A DNA stretch of 64,000 nucleotides. It comes from Ampullaceana balthica (taxonomy: Eukaryota; Mollusca; Gastropoda; Lymnaeidae). Every line of letters starts with the position of its first letter. Positions within the stretch are counted from its first letter, which is position 1. The translations under genes and the position numbers were made by a program. The notes under the pieces were generated by a model that saw only the letters and a list, made by a program, of their open reading frames with translations, ran no database searches and was not told the DNA's origin. The stretch covers positions 514,212 through 578,211 of the forward strand of contig CALYLW010000428.1 of assembly GCA_944989445.1 (NCBI GenBank), written 5' to 3'. Shown one piece after another: positions 46,460 through 57,154 of this stretch.

Positions 46460-47534
46460 AAAGGGAAAAAACCTCGGACTAAATCTTGTATTTTTAAAGG
46501 TTTATCATGTAACGCTAAATTGAATCAATTACAAAATTACGATAAAATATTTAGTTTAATGATTTAACAAAAAAATATCCAGTAACTCTCAGATCCATTT
46601 TTATATAACGTTGTTCACAGCCTGGGTGTGGTAACGTATAAATTTATTTATTTATTCTTTTGTAAGAGTGATATTTTGTGGAGTCAAAAATACTATCAGG
46701 ATTTTCAAGGATATATAAATATCTTATTCCATCATTATGAATTAAAAGAAAAAATGGATAGATAATGGATAAAGGATAAAGATATTTTTTTTAAAATTAC
46801 GTATATTACAATAGATAAATAGTGTTAAAACTTTGCGAGAGCCGAAATCATTGTGTTAAAATTTTAATATAAAACTTTCTTATACTTATAAGTACATCGA
46901 TGTCATATGCATTTCCTTTTTGAGCAGGACAAAAAAATAATTACGTTGTTAATTTTTGCCTTCGGGCTTCGGCGAAATCGTTACACATAAGCGCACATAA
47001 CGTCTACGGCTTTTTTGTAAACACTTAAACGTCATCGTTTTTTTTGCCCCCATTTGTTGTCATCGTATTTTGTACTTAAAGCAACATACAATTTCAGCTT
47101 TTGTTATAAGTATAAAAACGTCATAACAGAAAAAAAATCCATCAATCAATTAATTATTTAAGATGGGGCCGCATGGCAGTTAAAATTTAAACGCGGGTCG
47201 CATTATGCCCGCGGGCCGGACACTGGGCCCCTCTAACCTTCATCATATCGCTGGATACAAACGGATGAAACGTCGCTGGGGTCAAAACCATATGGCCATA
47301 TTGGTTATATCTTTAGGACATTAAGCTACTGAAAAGGCACATAAGTAAACTTCCTATTTCCATTTCACTTTAAAAAAAAATTAAAATTAAAATGTGAGTC
47401 CGGATTCTATGTCTTGTTACTCATTGTACGGGTCACATCTAGCTAAACTGGTACAAATGTAAATGTGCATGCATCTATTCAGAAACACCTGTTGGCAAAG
47501 TTCTCGGTGAATACATGGTAATTTGCTTATTTAT
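46460..47534. other. AT-rich DNA, possible second hAT end
   Basis: GCCCGCGGGCCGGACACTGG then GCCCCTCTAACC near 47208-47240 looks like another Charlie-type right end, but no matching left end is clear. Otherwise nothing recognised. Confidence 0.4.
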
Positions 47535-47872
47535 TACGAGCAACAAAGCCCGTCCAAGGACGTTCCGCCCCCATTCGGTGGCATGTTGTAACTCCCCTCC
47601 AACAGCCGTCTCGACCGGTATTACATGTTCATCACGTCAAAAATACTATTAATTATAGTTAAAATAAATAACTCGTAAAAGCATAGCTTTTGACTATAAA
47701 TCCCAACGTGCTTAACTAAAAATAAAGTCTTGGAAGAAATACTGCACCAAAAATAACTCGTTTTGAACGTCCGCGTAAACGTGTTCAATTTGATTGGCTG
47801 TAGGAGTCATATGTGTTTCAGGGACCAATCGCTATCGAGGACGGACAGAACTGACAGAACTTAGCCTTTTAT
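47535..47872 (+). mobile_element. Dispersed repeat family C, copy 1
   Basis: Shares GTCCAAGGACGTTCCG, TTCGGTGGCATG, AACTCCCCTCCAACAGCCGT, TGACTATAAAT, GTCTTGGAAGAAATACTGCA and TTGAACGTCCGCGTAAACGT in the same order with 62212-62558. Non-coding. Its TTTTGACTATAAATCC block also occurs in family A, so the two may be distant relatives. Confidence 0.85.
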
Positions 47873-47964
47873 AATAATAATAATTGATAATTTATATAGC
47901 GCTGTATCCCAGTAAGGAAACGGGCTCACAGCGCTTTACATGTAGATCATAACATACATATAAT

Positions 47965-48387
47965 AATTGGGGTGGGGGGGGGTGGTTCCACACATTTGTG
48001 ACGATGTGTGACGAGGGGGAGGGGGTGTTTGAGAAATGTGACGTCACATATAAAAAATAGCAACTTCAAATAAAAGTTCCATTTAAATATTTGATTTCTT
48101 ACAATTTATTTTGTGAAGTTTTACATGGCTTTACGCGTGTTACGATATTAGAATTCAACCTTACACTAAGTACATACTTAAATGAAAAAAAAAGTGTTTT
48201 GTAACATGCTCTTTTTCAAATAGAAAATACAGCTTTTAAGGGGATGGGGGGGTCAAATCTTTGTGACGTCATATAGGAAAAAAAAAGGTGGGGGGTCTAA
48301 GTTTTTGTGACGACTGAGGAGGAGGGAGGGGGGGGCAGGGCGAGTGAAAAATCTGCCAAAATCGCGTGACGTCATTTATGGACGGCC
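47965..48387. mobile_element. CRE-bearing MITE (family B), copy 3, left end lost
   Basis: Starts within the internal GGGTGGTTCCACACATTTGT, which matches the complement of copy 1, and ends CGTGACGTCATTTATGGACG then GCCC. Contains two TGACGTCA-type sites near its right end and two internal ones. Confidence 0.83.
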
Positions 48388-48658
48388 CGCCTGTGAAGAC
48401 GGAGCTAGGATTACGAATTAGACGTTAGGTCGCGTCATACAATATGATTTAAAATTTAAACGAATATAAAACTTAACAAAAAAAAACAAAATAGCTGTAC
48501 ACTTAGCGCTGCAAAATAGAAATGTGAAAATAAACCAGAAATAGTTTTCGGTTCATTTTTATTTTGGTTGTACAAAGTGAGACCTCTAACCCCTGGGTAC
48601 TTTGATAAGAGACGGGTTTTTGTTTGTTTGTTTGGTTGGAAAACGTTTGGGGAATACA

Positions 48659-48870
48659 CAGAGGCGGCGTTAGGTACGCGAGAGGCCTGGTGCAACAATG
48701 ACCCCGCGGGCCCCCGCTAGATTAGATCAATTCTTGAGCAAACTCAGTAGTGCAATATCTGCCGGCTCTTTTGTTTACTAAAATATAGTCTCAAGTCTGA
48801 AACGCGGGGGCCCCCTAAGCGTGGGGCCTGGGGCGATTGCCCCAGCTGCCACCTCCAAAGGCCGCTCCTG
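48659..48870. mobile_element. hAT MITE, 212 bp, with 8-bp target duplication
   Basis: Left end CAGAGGCGGCGTTAGG, right end inverted CAGGAGCGGCCTTTGG. Target duplication GGAATACA at 48651-48658 and 48871-48878. GC-rich ends (GGGGCCTGGGGCGATTGCCC near the right side) in AT-rich DNA. Confidence 0.93.
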
Positions 48871-48878
48871 GGAATACA

Positions 48879-49790
48879 ATAAATAAGAGAAGAATATTTC
48901 GTGATGGAATCCAGATGGAAAAGGAAACCATTACAAAAAAATGCTACGAGGATTGCATTTGGATCGAAGTTTACATGGAGTTTAAATGACGTAGAAAAGG
49001 GAAGAAAAAAAAACCCCAACAAATTTAAAGACGTTTTTGGGGGTTCATGGTAGACAAAGTAAAATGATTGAGAACATATGAGATAAATTCGGAGAAAAGA
49101 AAACCCGAAAAGAAGGAGAGAGTTATATAAAATCTGGAGAGAGGCGAAAAGATGAAAGTCGATTGATAAAAAGTCTGATAGGAAATCAGAGGAACACAGA
49201 GAACAAGCTAAAAAAAGAAAAAAAGGACGGGAAATAAAGAATAGGATAAAAAGAAAAATTTACAATAAGCTAGATCCAAAAAGATATAGAAAAAAAATCC
49301 AGACAGTTGCTTTTTTGCCTTCTTTTTGGGATTTGATTGACATGTTAGTCATGACATTTTGCATTTGCTAACATTTAAGACGTTTATTTTTTAAGATGTT
49401 TTTAACATGGGGACTAATTAAAAGTGAGCTGTTCGTATTTTTTAGGTGTTGAAGATGTAAAAAATTAAATCAAAGCTGAAATTTATGTTCAGTTGATTTT
49501 TTAAATGGAAATTTGAATTAGACTTTAAAAAAAAAGCAACAACAACATTCTGTATTACTTTTATAGCAAGACGATGAAAAATAAAAGCAGACACACGTTC
49601 AAAAAGCATTGAACAAAAAATCATTAAACTTATCATTATCTTAAAACAGACATCATAAGTAAGATTCATTGTCTGCCCCAAGCATCGCGATCGACTCCAC
49701 GGATCTAGCTGGAGACTCCCAAATAAATCGATGCGCCTGTGATTAATCGGCCAGGCACCGATATCTCGTCTCCTCTCCCCCTTCCCCCCA
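48879..49790. other. A/G-rich then AT-rich DNA, nothing recognised
   Basis: 49050-49310 is strongly purine-rich on the plus strand. No coding or transposon signature. Confidence 0.5.
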
Positions 49791-49794
49791 CCCA

Positions 49795-50039
49795 GCCCAG
49801 CCCAGCCCAGCCCACCCCTTACCCACCACCCCCCTAATATTTATTTTCGTCATAACCCACTGACACACTCTGTCTTAGCCTCAGAGAACCAAGGCCCAGC
49901 CCCACCTCACCTCACCCGCCGGACTTTTGTCCGCACACACCCCCTCCCCCTAAGCTTGGGACCCCACAAATAAAAAAAAAGATAATTAAGGACGGAGATC
50001 TGAGAACAGATGTCGACATGCGTTCTAGCTCTCCTACAG
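49795..50039 (+). repeat. Unique flank U of the 24-bp array, first copy
   Basis: About 245 bp (CACCCCTTACCCACCACC ... ATGCGTTCTAGCTCTCCTAC) recurs almost base for base at 50653-50896, offset 857 bp, with one obvious difference (CACC against CATC). Confidence 0.95.
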
Positions 50040-50652
50040 CCCGGTGTCCAATATTGTGAGCACCCCGCTGTCCAACATTGTGAGCAACCCGGTGTCCAAC
50101 ATTGTGAGCACCCCTCTGTCCAACATTGTGAGCAACCCGGTGTCCAACATTGTGAGCACCCCGGTGTCCAACATTGTGAGCACCCCGGTGTCCAACATTG
50201 TGAGCACCCCGGTGTCCAACATTGTGAGCACCCCGGTGTCCAACATTGTGAGCACCCCGGTGTCCAACATTGTGAGCACCCCGGTGTCCAACATTGTGAG
50301 CACCCCGGTGTCCAACATTGTGAGCACCCCGGTGTCCAACATTGTGAGCACCCCGGTGTCCAACATTGTGAGCACCCCGGTGTCCAACATTGTGAGCACC
50401 CCGGTGTCCAACATTGTGAGCACCCCAGTGTCCAACATTGTGAGCACCCCGGTGTCAAACGTTGTGAGCACCCCGGTGTCAAACATTGTGAGCACCCCGG
50501 TGTCCAACATTGTGAGCAACCCCGGTGTCCAATATTGTGAACACCCCGCTGTCCAACATTGTGAACACCCCGCTGTCCAACATTGTGAACACCCCGCTGT
50601 CCAACATTGTAAACACCCCGGTGTCCAACATTGTAAACACCCCGGTGTCCAA
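50040..50652 (+). repeat. 24-bp minisatellite, block A, about 25 units
   Basis: Unit GGTGTCCAACATTGTGAGCA plus CCCC. Since 24 is a multiple of three and the unit lacks stops, all frames are open on both strands (e.g. octapeptide SNIVSTPV). The last units change to GTGAAC and then GTAAAC. Confidence 0.98.
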
Positions 50653-50896
50653 CCCAGCCCAGCCCAGCCCACCCCTTACCCATCACCCCCCTAATATTTA
50701 TTTTCGTCATAACCCACTGACACACTCTGTCTTAGCCTCAGAGAACCAAGGCCCAGCCCCACCTCACCTCACCCGCCGGACTTTTGTCCGCACACACCCC
50801 CTCCCCCTAAGCTTGGGACCCCACAAATAAAAAAAAAGATAATTAAGGACGGAGATCTGAGAACAGATGTCGACATGCGTTCTAGCTCTCCTACAG
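50653..50896 (+). repeat. Unique flank U, second copy
   Basis: Near-identical to 49795-50039. With block A and the start of block B it shows that a whole segment of about 857 bp was duplicated. Confidence 0.95.
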
Positions 50897-53664
50897 CCCG
50901 GTGTCCAATATTGTGAGCACCCCGGTGTCCAACATTGTGAGCACCCCGGTGTCCAACATTGTGAGCACCCCGGTGTCCAACATTGTGAGCACCCCGGTGT
51001 CCAACATTGTGAGCACCCCGGTGTCCAACATTGTGAGCACCCCAGTGTCCAACATTGTGAGCACCCCGGTGTCAAACGTTGTGAGCACCCCGGTGTCAAA
51101 CATTGTGAGCACCCCGGTGTCCAACATTGTGAGCACCCCGGTGTCCAATATTGTGAACACCCCGCTGTCCAACATTGTGAACACCCCGCTGTCCAACATT
51201 GTGAACACCCCGCTGTCCAACATTGTAAACACCCCGGTGTCCAACATTGTAAACACCCCGGTGTCCAACATTATAAACACCCCGGTGTCCAACATTGTGA
51301 GCACCCCGGTGTCCAACATTGTAAACACCCCGGTGTCCAACATTGTAAACACCCCGGTGTCCAACATTGTGAGCACCCCGGTGTCCAACATTGTAAACAC
51401 CCCGCTGTCCAACATTGTAAACACCCCGGTGTCAAACATTGTAAACACCCCGGTGTCCAACATTGTAAACACCCCGGTGTCAAACATTGTAAACACCCCG
51501 GTGTCCAACATTGTAAACACCCCGGTGTCCAAACATTGTAAACACCCCGGTGTCCAACATTGTAAACACCCCGCTGTCCAACATTGTAAACACCCCGCTG
51601 TCCAACATTGTAAACACCCCGCTGTCCAACATTGTAAACACCCCGGTGTCCAACATTGTAAACACCCCGCTGTCCAACATTGTAAACACCCCGCTGTCCA
51701 ACATTGTAAACACCCCGCTGTCCAACATTGTAAACACCCCGCTGTCCAACATTGTAAACACCCCGCTGTCCAACATTGTAAACACCCCGCTGTCCAACAT
51801 TGTAAACACCCCGCTGTCCAACATTGTAAACACCCCGCTGTCCAACATTGTAAACACCCCGCTGTCCAACATTGTAAACACCCCGCTGTCCAACATTGTG
51901 AACACCCCGCTGTCCAACATTGTAAACACCCCGCTGTCCAACATTGTAAACACCCCGCTGTCCAACATTGTAAACACCCCGCTGTCCAACATTGTGAACA
52001 CCCCGCTGTCCAACATTGTGAACACCCCGCTGTCCAACATTGTAAACACCCCGCTGTCCAACATTGTAAACACCCCGCTGTCCAACATTGTAAACACCCC
52101 GCTGTCCAACATTGTAAACACCCCGCTGTCCAAAATTGTAAACACCCCGCTGTCCAACATTGTAAACACCCCGCTGTCCAACATTGTAAACACCCCGCTG
52201 TCCAACATTGTAAACACCCCGCTGTCCAACATTGTAAACACCCCGGTGTCCAACATTGTAAACACCCCGGTGTCCAACATTGTAAACACCCCGGTGTCCA
52301 ACATTGTAAACACCCCGCTGTCCAACATTGTAAACACCCCGCTGTCCAACATTGTAAACACCCCGCTGTCCAACATTGTAAACACCCCGCTGTCCAACAT
52401 TGTAAACACCCCGCTGTCCAACATTGTAAACACCCCGCTGTCCAACATTGTAAACACCCCGCTGTCCAACATTGTAAACACCCCGCTGTCCAACATTGTA
52501 AACACCCCGCTGTCCAACATTGTAAACACCCCGCTGTCCAACATTGTAAACACCCCGCTGTCCAACATTGTAAACACCCCGCTGTCCAACATTGTAAACA
52601 CCCCGCTGTCCAACATTGTGAACACCCCGCTGTCCAACATTGTAAACACCCCGCTGTCCAACATTGTAAACACCCCGCTGTCCAACATTGTAAACACCCC
52701 GCTGTCCAACATTGTAAACACCCCGCTGTCCAACATTGTAAACACCCCGCTGTCCAACATTGTAAACACCCCGCTGTCCAACATTGTAAACACCCCGCTG
52801 TCCAACATTGTAAACACCCCGCTGTCCAACATTGTGAACACCCCGCTGTCCAACATTGTAAACACCCCGCTGTCCAACATTGTAAACACCCCGCTGTCCA
52901 ACATTGTAAACACCCCGCTGTCCAACATTGTGAACACCCCGCTGTCCAACATTGTGAACACCCCGCTGTCCAACATTGTGAACACCCCGCTGTCCAACAT
53001 TGTAAACACCCCGCTGTCCAACATTGTAAACACCCCGCTGTCCAACATTGTGAACACCCCGCTGTCCAACATTGTAAACACCCCGCTGTCCAACATTGTA
53101 AACACCCCGCTGTCCAACATTGTAAACACCCCGCTGTCCAACATTGTAAACACCCCGCTGTCCAACATTGTAAACACCCCGGTGTCCAACATTGTAAACA
53201 CCCCGGTGTCCAACATTGTAAACACCCCGGTGTCCAACATTGTAAACACCCCGCTGTCCAACATTGTAAACACCCCGCTGTCCAACATTGTAAACACCCC
53301 GGTGTCCAACATTGTAAACACCCCGGTGTCCAACATTGTAAACACCCCGGTGTCCAACATTGTAAACACCCTGCTGTCCAACATTGTAAACACCCCGCTG
53401 TCCAACATTGTAAACACCCCGCTGTCCAACATTGTAAACACCCCGCTGTCCAACATTGTAAACACCCTGCTGTCCAACATTGTAAACACCCTGCTGTCCA
53501 ACATTGTAAACACCCCGGTGTCCAACATTGTAAACACCCCGCTGTCCAACATTGTAAACACCCCGGTGTCCAACATTGTAAACACCCCGGTGTCCAACAT
53601 TGTAAACACCCCGGTGTCCAACATTGTAAACACCCCGGTGTCCAACATTGTAAACACCCCGGTT
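50897..53664 (+). repeat. 24-bp minisatellite, block B, about 115 units
   Basis: Begins with GGTGTCCAACATTGTGAGCA units and repeats the marker order seen in block A (CAGTGTCC, GTCAAACGTT, GTCAAACATT, CCAATATTGTGAAC). It then becomes a long homogeneous run of GCTGTCCAACATTGTAAACA plus CCCC. Open frames up to 929 codons follow from the stop-free unit; there is no start context, splice site or non-repeat domain to support a protein. Most units hold GTAAACA, the forkhead core. Confidence 0.98.
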
Positions 53665-53687
53665 TAAAATGCTCACTGAGTAGTTTT

Positions 53688-54193
53688 TAAATCCTTTATA
53701 TTAACTCGTGGTGTCTGCGGCCGACCGACCGACCTTGCTTGCTTGCTTGCTTGCTTGCTTGTCGCCAAAACTTTTGATCGATTTTTAACCCACTTGCTCG
53801 CAAGATAGCGAGCTGAAATTTTGCAGGCAGTTTCGTACCGATGATAAAAACAATGTATCAAAATTTCAGATCGATCGCATGTACCGTAATTAAATTATTG
53901 ATTTTTTAGATTATTTTTTTTATTCCTATGTATCATGCTATTTTTTGAGATAGAGCGTCGCGGTGCGTATTATATTGAACAACCTTTCTGTCGCGCAATA
54001 AGGTGCGTATTTTATTGACAGCTCTTTTTATAAACCTATTCCTGATCGGTGCGCATTATATTAAACACGTTTTACGACACAACTGCAATTTTGTATTTTC
54101 TGGATGGTCTTGCGCTGCGTGTTATAATGAACATTCTTTTAGTTACGTCTCATACGTAAAGGATTTATACTCAAAAACTTGGTTTTTTACGGG
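53688..54193 (+). mobile_element. Dispersed repeat family A, tandem copy 1
   Basis: Starts TTTTTAAATCCTTTATATTA, then a GACC/GCTT simple repeat, TCGCCAAAACTTTTGATCG and four GGTGCG.ATTATATT modules (53963, 54002, 54048, 54114), and ends AAGGATTTATACTCAAAAAC. Followed directly by a second copy, period 515 bp. Confidence 0.9.
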
Positions 54194-54202
54194 TTGTTTT
54201 TT

Positions 54203-54705
54203 TAAATCCTTTATATTAACTCGTGGTGTCTGCGGCGGACCTTGCTTGCTTGCTTGCTTGCTTGCTTGTCGCCAAAACTTTTGATCGATTTTTAACCCAC
54301 TTGCTCGCAAGATAGCGAGCTGAAATTTTGCAGGCAGTTTCGTACCGATGATAAAAACAATGTATCAAAATTTCAGATCGATCGCATGTACCGTAATTAA
54401 ATTATTGATTTTTTAGATTATTTTTTTTATTCCTATGTATCATGCTATTTTTTGAGATAGAGCGTCGCGGTGCGTATTATATTGAACAACCTTTCTGTCG
54501 CGCAATAAGGTGCGTATTTTATTGACAGCTCTTTTTATAAACATATTCCTGATCGGTGCGTATTATATTAAACATGTTTTACGACACAACTTCAATTTTG
54601 TATTTCTGGATGGTCTGGCGCTGCGTATTATAATGAACATTCTTTTAGTTACTTCTCGTACATAAAGGATTTATAGTCAAAAACTTGGTTTTTTACGGGT
54701 TTTTC
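54203..54705 (+). mobile_element. Dispersed repeat family A, tandem copy 2
   Basis: Nearly identical to the preceding copy. Tandem arrangement and high identity suggest a recent local duplication rather than two insertions. Confidence 0.9.
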
Positions 54706-54990
54706 TTATTTCTTCTTCTGATGTTGACACAGCAAATGAGATAAAGGGAATATTTATTATTTTAAATATTAAAAGAAAAAACAAACAAACAAACAAACAA
54801 ACAGACCAAAAAGATTAACACTAAATTGCTTCTGCCATATCCGACTCAAATTCACGGCTGATTGTTTGTTTTTACATGCAAGTTTTCAGTTATTGTTGGC
54901 GTTTTATCTGTTTAATTAGTTACTTCTATTTTTTAAACTTTGTTATCAAGTGCGGTATTGACAAGCCGACTATTACTTTTTAAGCAGGGG
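54706..54990. other. AT-rich DNA, nothing recognised
   Basis: Short (ACAA)n run at 54780-54803. No gene or element recognised. Confidence 0.5.
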
Positions 54991-54995
54991 AAAAA

Positions 54996-55013
54996 AATAA
55001 TTAATAGTTCGTC

Positions 55014-55092
<79 letters not shown>

Positions 55093-55110
55093 ACGAACTA
55101 TTTATTAATT
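54996..55110. repeat. Long palindrome: (TA)n core with inverted flanks
   Basis: AATAGTTCGTCTT (55003-55015) and its exact complement AAGACGAACTATT (55090-55102) enclose about 36 TA dinucleotides. The whole ~100 bp can fold into one hairpin or cruciform. Confidence 0.93.
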
Positions 55111-55610
55111 TTTTTACGTAAATTTAAGGAGTTTTGATAATATCCTCGAAGAAATCCTTACAAAAAGTTTATTAATAAAGTTCAGCTTGATAAAATAAAA
55201 AATAAAAAACATGATTCTCAAAAAAACTGCGAGCAATGTCTCTTTGGCCTCCGGGGAAAAAGTCTTGCAGCACGACTAAATTAGTTTAATAATAAATGTT
55301 GTCGTGAATAAATGTCTCCGTGAGTAGCGTGAGACAGTGAAAACGTATCGATGGATACATCATGTTGAACTATTTGAAGGAAGAATTTCGATTTTCTTAC
55401 CATCATAAATCGGCAATTAAAAATTTCAAATTCTTAACTCTCCACCCCATTTTTTTCTTCATCTGAGTCTTCCGAAATGTTTTCATGACATGCATACAAG
55501 AAATAGTATCTGTTTCAATGACAAGTGTCAACTTTAACGGATTATTCTCTAGATATCGTTATAACTATAGTCTTGTACGCCGGAGTTGAAATTTAAAGGC
55601 TGCACACTTT
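55111..55610. other. AT-rich DNA, nothing recognised
   Basis: No coding or repeat signature identified. Confidence 0.5.
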
Positions 55611-55618
55611 GTCTAAAT

Positions 55619-55804
55619 CAGTGCTTCTCAAACTTTTTAGTATGGCGGACCTGCAGGAATTTTTCCATTGCACCAGGGACCGGTGCACTATTTTCCATGC
55701 ACTGACAATTTTTTCGGTCCTTTTTTTTGAGAACATCTGCGGACCGGCAGCGGATTGCCCACGGACCGGCACCGGTCCGCGGACCACCACTTTGAGAAGC
55801 ACTG
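55619..55804. mobile_element. hAT (Charlie-like) MITE, 186 bp, with 8-bp target duplication
   Basis: CAGTGCTTCTCAAACTTTTT at the left and CTTTGAGAAGCACTG at the right are inverted. Target duplication GTCTAAAT at 55611-55618 and 55805-55812. Internal GCGGACCGGCAGCGG / GGACCGGCACCGGTCCGCGG. Confidence 0.95.
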
Positions 55805-56149
55805 GTCTAAATCATCTGTGAACTACGGTTGATTTAAAAAATAACACAACTTTTTAATTTGCTATCCTGTTCATCTAGAAACATTGTGACATTGACCCTG
55901 AGGAGCGATGCTGGACTGTCTTGGGCAGTTAGCGCTGGAGAAGAAAGCCGTCAAAATCTTCGTGAGGTGGGTCATGGAAATAAATCCTGACACCCTACTT
56001 CACCCCGGTAATTCAACCCACCCCGCGACCCACATCACCCCCTCTCCCAGCGAACTTTCTCTGTATCTGGGGGCCTTGATTGGGTTAAGTAACGGCTCGT
56101 AGTGTAACTACGTCACGGCGGAATGTGCTCCTCAAGTCTCGGGCCCTTC

Positions 56150-56310
56150 TCGCACCGCGGTCGGTTTCCCCCCCCCCTCATCGCGCAGTTGCTAAAAATA
56201 GCCGCGATCGATGGCATCCTGTATCAGATGCTTCCGGTTGTCTGTGGGGGGACTTCTATAAATAGATTGGCGGGGCCTTAATTCACCCAGTCTGAGTGAC
56301 CGAAACAGAA
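56150..56310 (+). promoter_or_regulatory. Candidate core promoter/enhancer patch with TATA box and MEF2-type site
   Basis: CTAAAAATAG (56192-56201) fits the MEF2 consensus YTAWWWWTAR. CTTCTATAAATAG has TATAAATA at 56257-56264, and an initiator-like TTCACC has its A at 56285, 28 bp downstream. The region 55890-56330 is richer in GC/CpG than its surroundings. No coding exon is evident downstream on the plus strand. The minus strand also reads TATTTATA, so it could serve the TASK gene. Motif evidence only. Confidence 0.35.
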
Positions 56311-56894
56311 GGCTGCGCGAGACATGGGTTAGATAAGATGGCGTAGATATACCCTTGACGTTATGGCAGCGGGGTGTTAGGACAACAGCAATAGCACGAA
56401 CAAGGACGGCACACCATTTTATAATTAGAAAAAATGATATCTTAAAAAAAACATGTCGGAGATATAATTAAAGGCTAATTAACGAGGAGCAAAATATGTT
56501 AGTAAATGTTGGTATCAGCAGACTATAGGATGCCGAAAATGTTTAAAAAAGTGGTCATTTTGCAGGATCTTTTGTAAAACCAAAGGAATTGTTGAGAGAT
56601 TTTTTTTGAGTCGTTTCTAGTCACCATTGTGTTTCGGGCAACTGACAATGTCCTTAACACGATTCCAAGTAGAAATATTGGATTATCCATCAGTCAGGGG
56701 AAGTTGGGGTGAGGTGTTGATGGGGGGTGGGGGGGGGCGCTGAAGAACGAGTCTGAACTTCATGGACTCACGCATATATTTAAAAAAAGCTATTTACAAC
56801 TTAGATATACACAAAATCATACGGCTTGATAATTGCGAATCTTGGACGTTTTTCTTCACCATTTTAAAAGCCAAAATCGCCTTTCGTTTATACT

Positions 56895-57108
56895 CAGAGG
56901 CGTCACTAGGGTTGGTGTCAACCGGTGCCTTGGCTCATGGTGTCACGCCTCACGACTTATCCCATAGATCTCACCCGAGTCTGCCAGTGGCCAGTGCCAA
57001 AGAGCGGTGACGTACATAATTTTACATTTTGGAATCACCCCATTGTGATGGTGTCACCCGGTGCGGTCCAGATCCCCCGTAAACCACCCCCCCCAAGTAA
57101 CGCCTCTG
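56895..57108. mobile_element. MITE, 214 bp, CAGAGGCGT-ended
   Basis: Left end CAGAGGCGTCACTAGGG, right end inverted CAGAGGCGTTACTTGGG. No perfect target duplication seen (flanks TTTATACT and GTTACACA), so superfamily is uncertain; ends resemble hAT-like MITEs. Confidence 0.8.
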
Positions 57109-57154
57109 GTTACACACTAACTTCGTACACACGTGTTAACCTATTTCAAACATA

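Noticed and set aside
50897..53690. Very long open frames in the 24-bp array as a secreted repeat protein gene
   Set aside because: All frames on both strands are open because the unit is a stop-free multiple of three; no signal peptide, splice site or non-repeat domain.
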